Assembly: GCA_963377175.1 (NCBI GenBank)
Contig: CAUJNA010002890.1
Span: forward strand, 279,501 to 343,500
Origin: Effrenium voratum
Lineage: Eukaryota; Sar; Dinophyceae; Suessiales; Symbiodiniaceae
Direction: 5' to 3'
Length of the DNA stretch: 64,000 bases
Below, piece by piece: positions 41,125 through 50,003 of the stretch (its first letter is position 1; each line of letters opens with the position of its first letter). The notes beneath the pieces were generated by a model. That model saw nothing but the letters and a program-made list of their open reading frames with translations. It was not told the origin of the DNA and made no database searches. The translations under genes and the position numbers were made by a program.

Positions 41125-41414
41125 ATGCCGATGACATTCATCACGCAGGAGCCAAAGCGCTTGCTGATTGGGCTGAGGATAACCTTGGGCCGTTGTCGAT
41201 TGGCCCTCGGTCGGACCTGGTCGCACGGTCTCCGCCGACGTATTCCGCGGTCGGGAGATCCGTTTGGGGCTCACTCTGCCTGACTCCCAAAGCGGAGATG
41301 ATGAGCTCAGCGCGCAGGACGCAACGTGGAACGTTGAGTATTGCGATTTTTACAAGGCCGCCGCGAATCTGTGGCGTGCAAGGTCATGCCTGCGCGAAGC
41401 CGCTGGATGCATGA
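40734..41414 (+). CDS. Retroelement ORF5, -1 frame continuation of ORF4
   Basis: The frame is open from 40662, with the first ATG at 40734 (MDGSGTGGGGGPNPPDGDDD). An acidic linker is followed by a helical domain (IEDALALALWQGLSEDQFFQ; AKALADWAEDNLG). Protein character ends near 41230, where the signal passes to the next -1 frame. It could be a frameshift-linked part of one large ORF4-7 polyprotein, or the break may be a mutation or assembly indel. No canonical slippery site was found in the overlap with ORF4. Confidence 0.6.
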   Translation: MDGSGTGGGGGPNPPDGDDDPSEPGDHESGPESEYYAPAESADACIVVHYLFRRAGHPPALAAWRNGAWPRRLLYPNQADLIEDALALALWQGLSEDQFFQLLDNASATDRRFGEYDWDFLSKAILSDTMNADDIHHAGAKALADWAEDNLGPLSIGPRSDLVARSPPTYSAVGRSVWGSLCLTPKAEMMSSARRTQRGTLSIAIFTRPPRICGVQGHACAKPLDA

Positions 41415-44400
41415 TTGAAACTGGGTATATTCACCCTCAGATGGCTGCGGCCATCGCGGCGACCGAAAAGGTCGAAAGGTTTTGTAATGTTCTTCGGGCT
41501 GCCAACCGCTATGCCGGTTTGGGCACGTATCGATTCAATGAAATCGTGGGCAGGAATCTGCTCGATGGATATGACGGCTGGAGAACTCCTCCGAGGGAGG
41601 ACGACCGTCCCGAGTTCCTTGCTCGGGAAGTTGAGGACGTCTTCCGTTCCTATTGCGCAGGCCTTTTGAGGTCTGAAAGCTTCGACCTCAGGTCCTGCGT
41701 AATTGAACCGGAACCGGCGCCCAAGGCGGAACCGGCTCCCAAGATGAAGCCACCTCCTCCATCTCTGTCGGTCAGTAAGGGCCTTCCTAGGCGGTCGGCT
41801 CCTGCTGTACATACTGGGTCGGCTCACACCGCCAAGCGTCCAAGGGAGACTGGCGGTGGCTCCACTGGGAGCGTGCAGATCCCAGGGCATTATTACGGCA
41901 AAGCCCGCACAAAGGAATCCCCTGTCCAACCCTCTGAACCGCCAATGGGCGGGGCAGGGGGGAGTGCACAGCCGTCCGCAATGGATGTGGATAAGGAGGG
42001 GAGTAAGGGCGATGAGAAGAAGGACAAAGCAACCAAAGAGGCTGCTGTAGCGTCGAAGAGCGCAAAGCCGCACCCGGCGAAAGCGTCGCATCCTGAGGCC
42101 CTAAGCGGCTCGTTGGATGTGACACTAATCAGCGACGTACGGGAGCGTGATCGGGATATTTCCGATGACGAGTATTCCCCTACGAACGTGTGCATGTTTC
42201 CAGAATCATGGGAGGGCGCAATGCCGACCTCCGTGATTGACAGGGCCGGAGGCTTTGAGCCGGCGTTGGTCGACCTTGGTAAGGTCGATCTGGACGCCCT
42301 GGGCGAGCCGCCCAAGGAGTACGTCTCGGATGAAGATCACGAGAGTCACGTAGATGATGATGGGATGGGCCCATATGTGGACAAATTCTCATCAATGGGC
42401 GACCGCGACCTAGTGCCCTCAAAGCAGGAGCCGCCTTACTATGAGGCAAAGGCGTGGCGTACCACTGAAGAGGAAATTGAAAGGATGAAGAACCTTTTTC
42501 CATACTTTCGTGCCGAAAATTATCGGCTTATGTCCGCGAGTACTGGTCCCATAGGTACCAAGTCGCACGTACAGGGCGTCCTCCCTACAGGTGCGTCGTT
42601 GGAAGAGGCACTAATGGCAAAGCCCGGTGTGTGCCCGATTTCGAGCACCTACAACCTCACATACGAGGGTGAGGAGGTTGTGATTGATGCACAGAGCGGG
42701 ATAGCAGGCAGAATCGCCTGTCCTGCCGGTAACGACATCTTCCATTTTTTCCCCGAAATTAAGGATGTGTCGGCGATGGCTGGACGAAGCTCCAGAGAGT
42801 CGCAAATGCTGTTAGAAATTTTGTCGGGCAACACTGACCCAACGCGGTTGAATGTGAAGCCCGGTGAGCAGCCCCCCTTCTTATGTGGGACGGTTCCAGA
42901 CATTCTGGGAGGTTGGATGTCGATGACTCTAATCTCAACGCTCTTTGAGGCCCTATACGGGATCCATAAGTGCACGAGTGTCGAGGTGGCGACCTGGGCG
43001 GGCGCTCTCGCGAAGGAGAGCCCAACGTACCCTCCAGTCGAGCTCCTAATACGGACAGTCTGGAGGACAGATGGCACGACTGTGCGCCCGAATGAGGTGC
43101 TTTTTGCGCGGTCCACCCTAATCGGGAGGGACGTGCCGTTCAAAGTTTTCAAGCGTTGGGCACTGCGTGACCGAACGCCTATCGGGCCATTGCTTAGGCC
43201 GATGGGAGCAGCTGAAGTCCCTTATACGGGATACGTGCTGCTGACGATGGCCGAGTATCGGTCCGCCCTCAAAACGAGGTGCATTCGGAGGCCTGGCAAA
43301 TTCGCCATCACAGTTTTCCCCATGCGACCTGAGCAGGTCTGCAGGGGGGAGATCATGATTGGGATGGAGGGCGCAAAGGTGCCTCTCCTCAAGTTGCCCA
43401 GCCCCAATAATGAGGGCGAATTTTATGTTGACGATCGCGTCAAATACATGGACAAGCGCCATGTCGTTGTGGCCGTTGACCTAAAGTGGATGGCCATCGA
43501 GGAAGCCGCCGGCATCTATAAAACCCGACGCGGTTTGATTGCCGTGCGGGAAGAGATACATGCACCCTTCTGGCGCGCATGCTATCTGCACCAGGAAGGG
43601 GATGTAATATACATCCGTCCCTGGGCGGTTCGTGAGTTGAATGTTCAGGGACCGCCGAGAGGGGTGTCATTTTCATGGGACAATGCTCCCATGCATGACT
43701 ACTGGTGCCCTCGGTGCGCGCATTTGAACATGTATGGCACCATTCTATGCAATGGTTGCCATCTGCCGATTTTCTATCGTGAATGGGTGCCAGGCACCGT
43801 CCGTTCTCTGGTTAAGAATGGGCAGCCAATCTGGCTAGACAGACTCAAAGCAGTCCGTGCCAGTAGCTGGTATGAAGGGGAGACCGACGCGTGGGCTCCT
43901 CTCATGGCATCGGTAAACCCGATCCGCGAGGTGGTCAGCTGTATGATCACCGGTTTGCGCTGTGCGCCGCACCTTGTGCACAATCCCAATGCGGATGTTG
44001 TGCAAGTTGCGTTTCAGGAGGTTGCAAAGGTCACCTCAAAGGACACTCACGCTTGTGTGCGTGCGAGTGATGAGGCTCTCGAGCGGTGGGTAGCGAAACA
44101 GCTGCTCATCGAGGAGAGCAATACTGGCGTCTCGATTCCCGACAATATGTCTGTTTTTACATATTTGATCGAGCACCCGCAACAGGCGGCGCAATGGGGT
44201 CGTCATATGACGAGAAAGGGCAGTCTAAATTCAGCATTTGCCCTTTACCTCTCAGTGCATATTTTTGATGCCTACCGCATCGGAATTGAGGACGGATATT
44301 TGGTTCCGCTGTATGGCCTAGGCGCCTCACGAGCGGACATCATAATGTCATTGGTACAGGCCGAGCGACGCCTCGCGGACTTCAACAGTGAGGATCCGAG

Positions 44401-44968
44401 TTTCGCTGCCTCCACTGTTCTTGATTGGAGTATCGACTCTCTGCGGGCCAGTGGTGGATCCATCACGGCCCCAATTGAGTATGCTGAGGCATACATTTAT
44501 GTCGAAGACAACAAGGTTGACATGGTCCCCGCTGCACGGCGCGACGGCCAATGCGCCATTGTTTTTGCTGACCCGCCGGCTGGGAAACACCACAGGCGGG
44601 CAGCCACTCCTAGGGGAGACCAACGGTCTGCTACCCCGCGACCTGAATCCAGGTCAAAGGGAGATCAGCAAAAGGGCAAAGCCCCTGCGCAGCCCTGGCC
44701 CAAGGGCGGAGGTCACAAGGGTGACCAGTTCCCGGGAAAGGGTCACAAGGGTGATCAGTACAAAGGCAAGGGTGGCCAATACGGCTACCAACAAGGGCAG
44801 TTCGGTCGCGGCGGATCCGCCAGATCGAGAACTCCCACTGGCGGGTATCAGCCTGATGCTCGCGGGTCGGGGTACAAGGGTGCTCAGGCAGCCCCCTTCC
44901 CGTTCCCGAGTCCGATGTATCCTGCTTTCCCAATGGGAGGATACATGCAACAGCCCAGGCTGGCATGA
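41264..44968 (+). CDS. Retroelement ORF6, accessory protein with RanBP2-type zinc finger and basic tail
   Basis: The frame is open from 41183, and good coding character begins at once (TVSADVFRGREIRLG), upstream of the TTG at 41264. The region from 41264 encodes 1234 residues. The parts are: a helical N-terminal domain; a Pro/Lys/Ala-rich linker (about 145-290); a large globular region; a RanBP2-type zinc finger at 815-832 (C-x2-C-x3-N-x6-C-x2-C, preceded by Trp); another helical domain; and a Gly/Gln/Lys/Arg-rich tail with GGHKGDQ and GKGHKGDQYKGKGG repeats, suggesting RNA binding. A stretch near 732-760 (HVVVAVDLKW, then GIYKTRRGLIAV) faintly resembles the end of KptA-type RNA 2'-phosphotransferases; this is weak. 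The function is unknown. Confidence 0.7.
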   Translation: MGLTLPDSQSGDDELSAQDATWNVEYCDFYKAAANLWRARSCLREAAGCMIETGYIHPQMAAAIAATEKVERFCNVLRAANRYAGLGTYRFNEIVGRNLLDGYDGWRTPPREDDRPEFLAREVEDVFRSYCAGLLRSESFDLRSCVIEPEPAPKAEPAPKMKPPPPSLSVSKGLPRRSAPAVHTGSAHTAKRPRETGGGSTGSVQIPGHYYGKARTKESPVQPSEPPMGGAGGSAQPSAMDVDKEGSKGDEKKDKATKEAAVASKSAKPHPAKASHPEALSGSLDVTLISDVRERDRDISDDEYSPTNVCMFPESWEGAMPTSVIDRAGGFEPALVDLGKVDLDALGEPPKEYVSDEDHESHVDDDGMGPYVDKFSSMGDRDLVPSKQEPPYYEAKAWRTTEEEIERMKNLFPYFRAENYRLMSASTGPIGTKSHVQGVLPTGASLEEALMAKPGVCPISSTYNLTYEGEEVVIDAQSGIAGRIACPAGNDIFHFFPEIKDVSAMAGRSSRESQMLLEILSGNTDPTRLNVKPGEQPPFLCGTVPDILGGWMSMTLISTLFEALYGIHKCTSVEVATWAGALAKESPTYPPVELLIRTVWRTDGTTVRPNEVLFARSTLIGRDVPFKVFKRWALRDRTPIGPLLRPMGAAEVPYTGYVLLTMAEYRSALKTRCIRRPGKFAITVFPMRPEQVCRGEIMIGMEGAKVPLLKLPSPNNEGEFYVDDRVKYMDKRHVVVAVDLKWMAIEEAAGIYKTRRGLIAVREEIHAPFWRACYLHQEGDVIYIRPWAVRELNVQGPPRGVSFSWDNAPMHDYWCPRCAHLNMYGTILCNGCHLPIFYREWVPGTVRSLVKNGQPIWLDRLKAVRASSWYEGETDAWAPLMASVNPIREVVSCMITGLRCAPHLVHNPNADVVQVAFQEVAKVTSKDTHACVRASDEALERWVAKQLLIEESNTGVSIPDNMSVFTYLIEHPQQAAQWGRHMTRKGSLNSAFALYLSVHIFDAYRIGIEDGYLVPLYGLGASRADIIMSLVQAERRLADFNSEDPSFAASTVLDWSIDSLRASGGSITAPIEYAEAYIYVEDNKVDMVPAARRDGQCAIVFADPPAGKHHRRAATPRGDQRSATPRPESRSKGDQQKGKAPAQPWPKGGGHKGDQFPGKGHKGDQYKGKGGQYGYQQGQFGRGGSARSRTPTGGYQPDARGSGYKGAQAAPFPFPSPMYPAFPMGGYMQQPRLA

Positions 44969-45171
44969 TGCCACAAATGTGGCCTGGCGCAATGCCGCAG
45001 GGTTGGCAGGCGCATATGCAGGGTGATCCCCGCGAGTTCGAAAATCCGAACTCGCCGCACACCCCTACCTGGGGTGACGATGACGAGCTGGCCGAGACAG
45101 TGCCTCCCCCCCCTGCAGACTGGAATGTCAGTAAGGGGAAGGGGCGGCACGGCGGTGGAAGACATCGGTGA
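44965..45171 (+). CDS. Retroelement ORF7, short Met/Gln/Pro-rich tail
   Basis: 68 residues in the -1 frame, starting at an ATGA overlap with the ORF6 stop. Composition (PQMWPGAMPQGWQAHMQG; DDDELAETVPPPP; GKGRHGGGRHR) continues that of the ORF6 C-terminus, so it is probably an extension of the same protein by frameshift or coupled reinitiation. It ends with TGA at 45169-45171. Confidence 0.5.
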   Translation: MMPQMWPGAMPQGWQAHMQGDPREFENPNSPHTPTWGDDDELAETVPPPPADWNVSKGKGRHGGGRHR

Positions 45172-45986
45172 TGCCTGAAGTCTGCCCATGCGTTTTTATT
45201 TATTGTTGCACGACTGCGCCAACGCGCGCATGTTTTTATTCCGGAGTTTTCCGGAAGGACTATGCTCCTTGCCATATTTCAATGCTTCGGCTATTCGCCA
45301 CTCCAGAATTTAATTGCATGCGTGGCTGTGCGCTATTCGCGCAAGCTGCGATGACCCGTCAGGTGTGCGTCGTCACAGCAAGGCAGTTACCCTCGCCGGC
45401 GTCTACGGCTGCTGGTGGTCGGCATCATCCAGCACCGCTGCTGCTGCTGGTGATGGAACCCATCAAGGTGCTGTGGTGAGGATCACGGATGCGCCGAACC
45501 GCTGCCGGTGAGGTCCTACTCGGACCTGAACCGCTGATTGCAGCTGGTGGTACTCCTGCCGAAGGTCGTTGCGTGATCGCGCGCCTAGACGGTGCTACTT
45601 TAAAGACCAAGGTCTTGTGGTCGAAGCACCATGTTTCAACCAATAGGCCAAAGCGCCCAAATCATGAATTCAGAGACTAAATCCACTTGAGCCTTACGGT
45701 TCATTGTGGTTGCATTGCAAATGCATTTTTATTTCATGCCTGCCATTCTGGAGTTGAATCTTTGTTTCTGTTTCTGTTGCTTTCTCTTGTTTGATTTGGC
45801 TACCGGCGCGAATCCGCCCCATACCCGTAATTCGGGGTGGTGGCGGGATCCGGGCACCAATGAGTGCCCGGGTATGGGGTCGCGAACCCTGGTAGCCTAA
45901 TCGGCTTTGTTTTTCTTGTTTATTGCAATTCAACTTCTATATGGCCAATGCGCCCTTCCAAATTCACTTCCTCTCTTTGTACAGGC
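45172..45986 (+). other. Retroelement 3' untranslated region
   Basis: About 0.8 kb with no protein-like ORF. It ends just before the purine tract. Confidence 0.6.
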
Positions 45987-45994
45987 GAGGGGGG
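45987..45994 (+). promoter_or_regulatory. Polypurine tract (plus-strand primer)
   Basis: GAGGGGGG directly abuts the TG of the 3' LTR, the expected place for the plus-strand priming site. Confidence 0.8.
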
Positions 45995-46469
45995 TGTTTT
46001 TGGGGGCATGTACTTTTATCATAGCATGTTTCATGCCAATGCCCAACGCGGCATTTGGCTCAAGCTATTCGTTCCGGCAATACGCCCTGCTACTTCGTCG
46101 CCACGGACAAAACGGCATCGTGCCACGTCTCGCTCTCGGGGAACCGCGCGGGCCGTGTGCTGGTGGTTGGTCCTGTTGGCGGAGGGGGGTCGGGGATTGT
46201 AATTGGGAACGGCGCGCAATTGGTTTGCTTTGCTTGCTTCGCTGCTTTGTTTGCCTGCCTGGTTTGCTGCTTTGTGCTTGCTTTCGCTTGTCTCTGCCCT
46301 TGCTGGGTTCATTCATCTTTTGGTAAAAGGCACCCTGTTTGGTTCGTTTGTTGTGCCAGCCGGGGGCACCGCTTTGCCCTTGGGACTGGGGGACTTAAAC
46401 AATCTCTTCTTGTTGGTGGGATTGGGCCTGTTTATTCTCTCCCGAAATACTGTTTCAAACCCTTTCGCA
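45995..46469 (+). repeat. 3' LTR
   Basis: 475 bp, same ends as the 5' LTR, with one difference (G at 46186). Confidence 0.95.
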
Positions 46470-46474
46470 TTTGC
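46470..46474. other. Target-site duplication, right copy (TTTGC)
   Basis: Identical to 23861-23865. Confidence 0.9.
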
Positions 46475-46639
46475 TGATGGTTTCACAGGGACACTATGAT
46501 TTCCAGTTTCTATGACACCATCTCCAGTTGAAATTCTCCAGAATATGACACAAACACCAGCTAAACCAGGGGGTTGGGCGATTTCTTCCGGGCGAATGTC
46601 CTGGTTTGATTGTGTGAAGAAGACAGTTAAAACAACTCT

Positions 46640-46800
46640 TTTATCAAATCTTTTTTTTGGGAAGGGGCCCCCTACTAAAAGAGACTACAGAAAAAATCGG
46701 GTACCAACTTATTCTAACCTCTCTACTGGAGGACCTACTGTGGATGGACGAAATCCTGCACCACTTTGAAACCACGGGGAACCATTGTTTGCTTGGACCT
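46640..46800. repeat. Family B fragment followed by family E fragment
   Basis: GGGCCCCCTACTAAAAGAGA through CTGGAGGACCTA is family B. It runs into CTGTGGATGGACGAAATCC of family E at 46738. Confidence 0.6.
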
Positions 46801-47457
46801 TGGACCCATCGAACGCCTGCCATAGCACTGGTTGTTAAAGCACCTAGAGCCTATACATGCTTTCGGGAACCCATTATTGGGACCTTCACGAATGAGAACC
46901 GAAAACGGAAATCCAATCAACAAGGTCGGGTTACAAGTGAGTGTGTAGTTGGCGCAACCCAAGCCCTGAAAAACCCCTAAGAACCCGGAATCTCTGTTGC
47001 CAAAGGATTGACATCCCTGTGACGAGTTTTTCTCATTTCAAGGATTCCCACAGAAAGTGGGTGGATGGCTGTGAAGTCCGTTTCGCAACAAAATGAAGTC
47101 ATGGTTGAAGCCAGAACTTAGGTTGGTATTTACGTTTTGGAGTCGAATCATTCCATGGTTTCTGAACGGTGGTGCAGGATTTTGGCCATCCGCAGAATGA
47201 GTGTGTCTTTTTTGAGGGACCCATTTTTGGGATTTAACGATGCTCCGTTTGGTTTCCCTGAAATCCGAGAACCATGGGTGCCCTCAATCAAAGACAGTAT
47301 GGTTTCCCAAAAACCAAGGGTGTTGAGTGTGTTGCTGGTGCTGTATACTCTCTTGTGTTTTGGGGAACTGGTTGGGTAGTGAGCACCATCTTTGACAGCG
47401 GTCTTGACTTGCTGGTTCTCCGTGGGGACTGAAGGGTGTGGAGCATGAGGCTGCGTC

Positions 47458-47601
47458 TTCGATTCGCCAAGTTAACTTCCATTTGCTTAAGAATTGTTTT
47501 TCCCTTGTTGGCTTTAGAAGGAATTGATCACTACTGGACATATTTTTTTTTTCCAGGGGTCTTAACCAAATAGAAGCTTAGCTTGGCGAATCGAAGATCC
47601 A
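47458..47601. mobile_element. Family A element with family G outer ends
   Basis: Outer inverted ends CTTCGATTCGCCAAGTTA and TAGCTTGGCGAATCGAAG enclose a complete family A copy (AACTTCCATTTGCTTAAGA to TCTTAACCAAATAGAAG). Confidence 0.75.
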
Positions 47602-47902
47602 AGAAATCCCCCCCCCAAAAAAAACTGCGAGGGATGGTTGGGCATCATTCCCTGTGAGAACCCGCAAGTAGAACCCGGCCCTTGTCTAGCCAAAATCAGC
47701 TTGGTGGCTGATTTTAGCCTCAGCCTTTGGGAAACTAGAAAACGGTTTGGAGGCGACGAATCTGTGGATCCACCCCTGTAGAATATTTAAAGAGTACCAA
47801 AAGAGTACTAAAAAAGCACGAACAGGGGGAAGAACAGGTGATATCCACAAAAAGCGCATCCAAACCGTTTTCCAGAAACTTGGGCTTTTGGCACATGGGT
47901 TC

Positions 47903-48130
47903 CTTCACCTCACTCACCTCGCTCCACTCCACTCACCCCCCTCCACTCACCTCCACTCACCTCCACTCACTCACATCACTCACCTCACTGCTCTCATCTC
48001 TACTGACTCCACTCACTCCACTCACCTCACTCACCTCACTCCACTCACCTCACTCCACTCACCTCACTCCACTCACCTCACTCCACTCACCTCACTCCAC
48101 TCACCTTACTCCACTCCACTCCGCTCCACT
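47903..48130 (+). repeat. CTCACCTCACTCCA minisatellite
   Basis: Repeats of CTCACCTCACTCCACTCAC with variants, running up to the next coding segment. ORFs over it are low-complexity by-products. Confidence 0.9.
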
Positions 48131-48135
48131 CTGAG

Positions 48136-48256
48136 GAAGATGCGGCTGGCGCTGGACGACCGGGACTCCTACCGCGTCTTCGCCATGGAACCCAGCTGCA
48201 ACGAGGGCCTCTGGTCCCACGTGACCCACAGGACCGCCGACCGCATGCGCGCATGA
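48136..48256 (+). CDS. Probable last exon of the GT31 glycosyltransferase gene
   Basis: After CTGAG the frame reads MRLALDDRDSYRVFAMEPSC, NEGLWSHVTHRTADRMRA, and TGA at 48254-48256. It has coding composition and GC-rich codons like the upstream exons, and it is the first such segment after the retroelement. Assignment to the GT31 gene is inferred from order and strand. If right, the last intron is over 24 kb, nearly all of it the LTR element. Confidence 0.5.
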
Positions 48257-48943
48257 CCCGTGCAGTTCCCAGCCGTTCCCTGGATGTTTATGCTCAGAGT
48301 TTTGTTTTGTGTTGGAATTTGTTACTTTTTCGGCCCCACAAACAATTGCTGTCAAGAGCGGGTATGTCTGTTTTTTCAGGGAACCGTTTTTTTTTGAATC
48401 GTTAGGGAAGGGAACGCTACCCTCCCATCCATAGACACGGAACCTGACGTTTCGGGGTGCTGGAAGACCATTTTCCTTTGAAAGGGACCCATTTTTTTGG
48501 TTCCATGTTGCTCGCAGTGGAGAGGAGGGTACCCATTTTGTGTCCGCATGTTTTTTTCAGGCGGGGTCTGAGACACAACCATTGAGTCAAGTGACATGAT
48601 TCTCGTCTCCTGTTGGGAGGACGGGAAGTTGGGAAGAACCCAAATCCCCCACCAAAAACGCGGAGGATCCAGTTGTCCGATGTCTTTCTTGTTGGAAATA
48701 GGTATGTACTTTGTCCATTGCTTATACTTATATGATCACTTGTCCCTCAGCAAAATGTCAGTAGCAAGTAGGGGTGAAGTAGAAAACTCAATGTCACTGG
48801 GGAACACCAGTGAATATTGACTCTGGTTCATGCGCTCATTAACTAACATTTTGGACATGCTGTTGGGGCCTGTTCAAAGGAGCAAAGCTTTTGGATCACT
48901 GGAGGGCAAGAGCGACCTTGCCCCGACGCTTGCATGTCAAATC
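48257..48943. other. Intergenic stretch, nothing supported
   Basis: No protein-like frame. It holds short GGGTACCC/TTTTTTG repeat fragments only. Confidence 0.4.
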
Positions 48944-49069
48944 TTGGGTGGCTTTCCCAGCCATCCGGTCCCTTAACCTGTTAGCTTTTTAGCGTTTAGT
49001 GGCAGTTTCCCTTTAATCCACTAAAAGTTAGTCACTTTTTCTGGGGGGATCGGAAAACGGGCAGCGCAG
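48944..49069. repeat. Family D repeat
   Basis: TTGGGTGGCTTTCCCAGCC at the left and GGAAAACGGGCAGCGCAG at the right, directly before a candidate exon. Confidence 0.75.
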
Positions 49070-49071
49070 AA

Positions 49072-49185
49072 ATGTGTGGCCACGCGAGGACGTGGGTGAT
49101 CCATCACGTGTCGCCAGAGCAAATCCTGTGCATGTGGAAAGCTGACGCGGCCGCGGGCATCTATGAAAAAGATGACGCAGGTGGG
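49072..49185 (+). CDS. Candidate exon, unknown protein
   Basis: The frame reads MCGHARTWVIHHVSPEQILC, then MWKADAAAGIYEKDDAG, directly after the AG that ends family D. The family is not recognised. It may continue at 49684-49735 (WIHKSHIKAMGQLAKKGW) and 49935-50003 (TDQMRNAPGGFQAEVKELW). Confidence 0.4.
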
Positions 49186-49234
49186 GTGTACTGCGTACTG
49201 AGATGTTTGGGTAGCATGGGGAAACTGGGGTGGT

Positions 49235-49253
49235 ACGTAGTAGTCGTAGTCGC

Positions 49254-49303
<50 letters not shown>

Positions 49304-49309
49304 CAGTAC

Positions 49310-49383
<74 letters not shown>

Positions 49384-49386
49384 TAG
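49235..49386 (+). repeat. (GTA)n/(GCA)n microsatellite
   Basis: A GTAGTAGTA run, then GCAGCAGCA, then GTA again. Confidence 0.95.
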
Positions 49387-49683
49387 ATTCCCTTTAAAAC
49401 CAACACGGGAAGAACACACAACAACTTTTCCAAACTGTATTTGAGTTTTTCCAAGGACAGCGCCCCTTACTTGGATGTTGAAAGGGAAGACGAATGCCAG
49501 GCAACCTGACCATTGCTACATGTCCAGTGGCTTCTGGCGAATATACGAGAAATCAGAGCACAATATCGACGGAGATACGACTAGAAAACGGTTGGATGCG
49601 CATTTTTGCAAATTTCACCTGTTCTTCCCCCTGTTGGTCCTTTTCTAGTGTTCTGTTCATACTCTTTTAATCATCCTACAGGG

Positions 49684-50003
49684 GTGGATCCACAAAAGCC
49701 ACATCAAAGCAATGGGGCAGCTCGCCAAGAAGGGATGGCAAACCCATGTTTTCCCCCCGTTTTTGTGCAGTGACTTCCCCACTTCAAGAAGGAATCCCCA
49801 AGTATCTGGACCCTCAAACTACTTGTCGAAACTAAGTCTCCCAGGATCGTGCCCTTTCACCATTTTTTTTGTGGGGGAGGGTTCTCCAACTCATTCTAAC
49901 TCCTCTCAAATCTGGAGGACCTAGGAAGTACCCCAATCACCGACCAGATGCGAAACGCGCCGGGTGGCTTCCAAGCTGAAGTTAAGGAGCTGTGGGATCA
50001 CTC
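49684..50003 (+). CDS. Candidate exons (two short segments), unknown protein
   Basis: 49684-49735 (GWIHKSHIKAMGQLAKKGW) and 49935-50003 (TDQMRNAPGGFQAEVKELWD) have helical, charged composition. They are separated by a family B copy (49836-49923). No family is recognised. Confidence 0.35.

Larger units (their letters stand above)
23866..46469 (+). mobile_element. Full-length giant Ty1/copia-type LTR retrotransposon, 22,604 bp
   Basis: It is bounded by 475-bp LTRs and a TTTGC duplication, with a purine tract before the 3' LTR. Pol order (protease, integrase, reverse transcriptase, RNase H) is that of Ty1/copia. Unusual cargo includes a methyltransferase-like domain and a dUTPase within Pol, plus about 8.7 kb of coding sequence after Pol. 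Catalytic motifs of integrase, reverse transcriptase and RNase H are present, with no internal stop in Gag or Pol. The LTRs differ at one base by eye. It is inserted in the sense orientation in a GT31 gene intron. Typical copia elements are about 5 kb, so this is more than four times the usual size. Confidence 0.95.

Noticed and set aside
44926..44932. TTTCCCA heptamer in ORF6 phase as a frameshift site to ORF7
   Set aside because: The phase fits, but the second triplet is CCC, which is not an established efficient slippery class, and no clear stem follows.
45168..45479. 103-residue ORF following ORF7 with a TGATG overlap
   Set aside because: Composition is not protein-like and does not continue the ORF7 theme. 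Treated as 3' untranslated sequence.
47747..48256. Single 169-residue ORF joining the CTCACT minisatellite to the 48.1-kb exon
   Set aside because: The His/Ser/Thr-Leu repeat part is minisatellite. Only the segment after 48136 has coding character.
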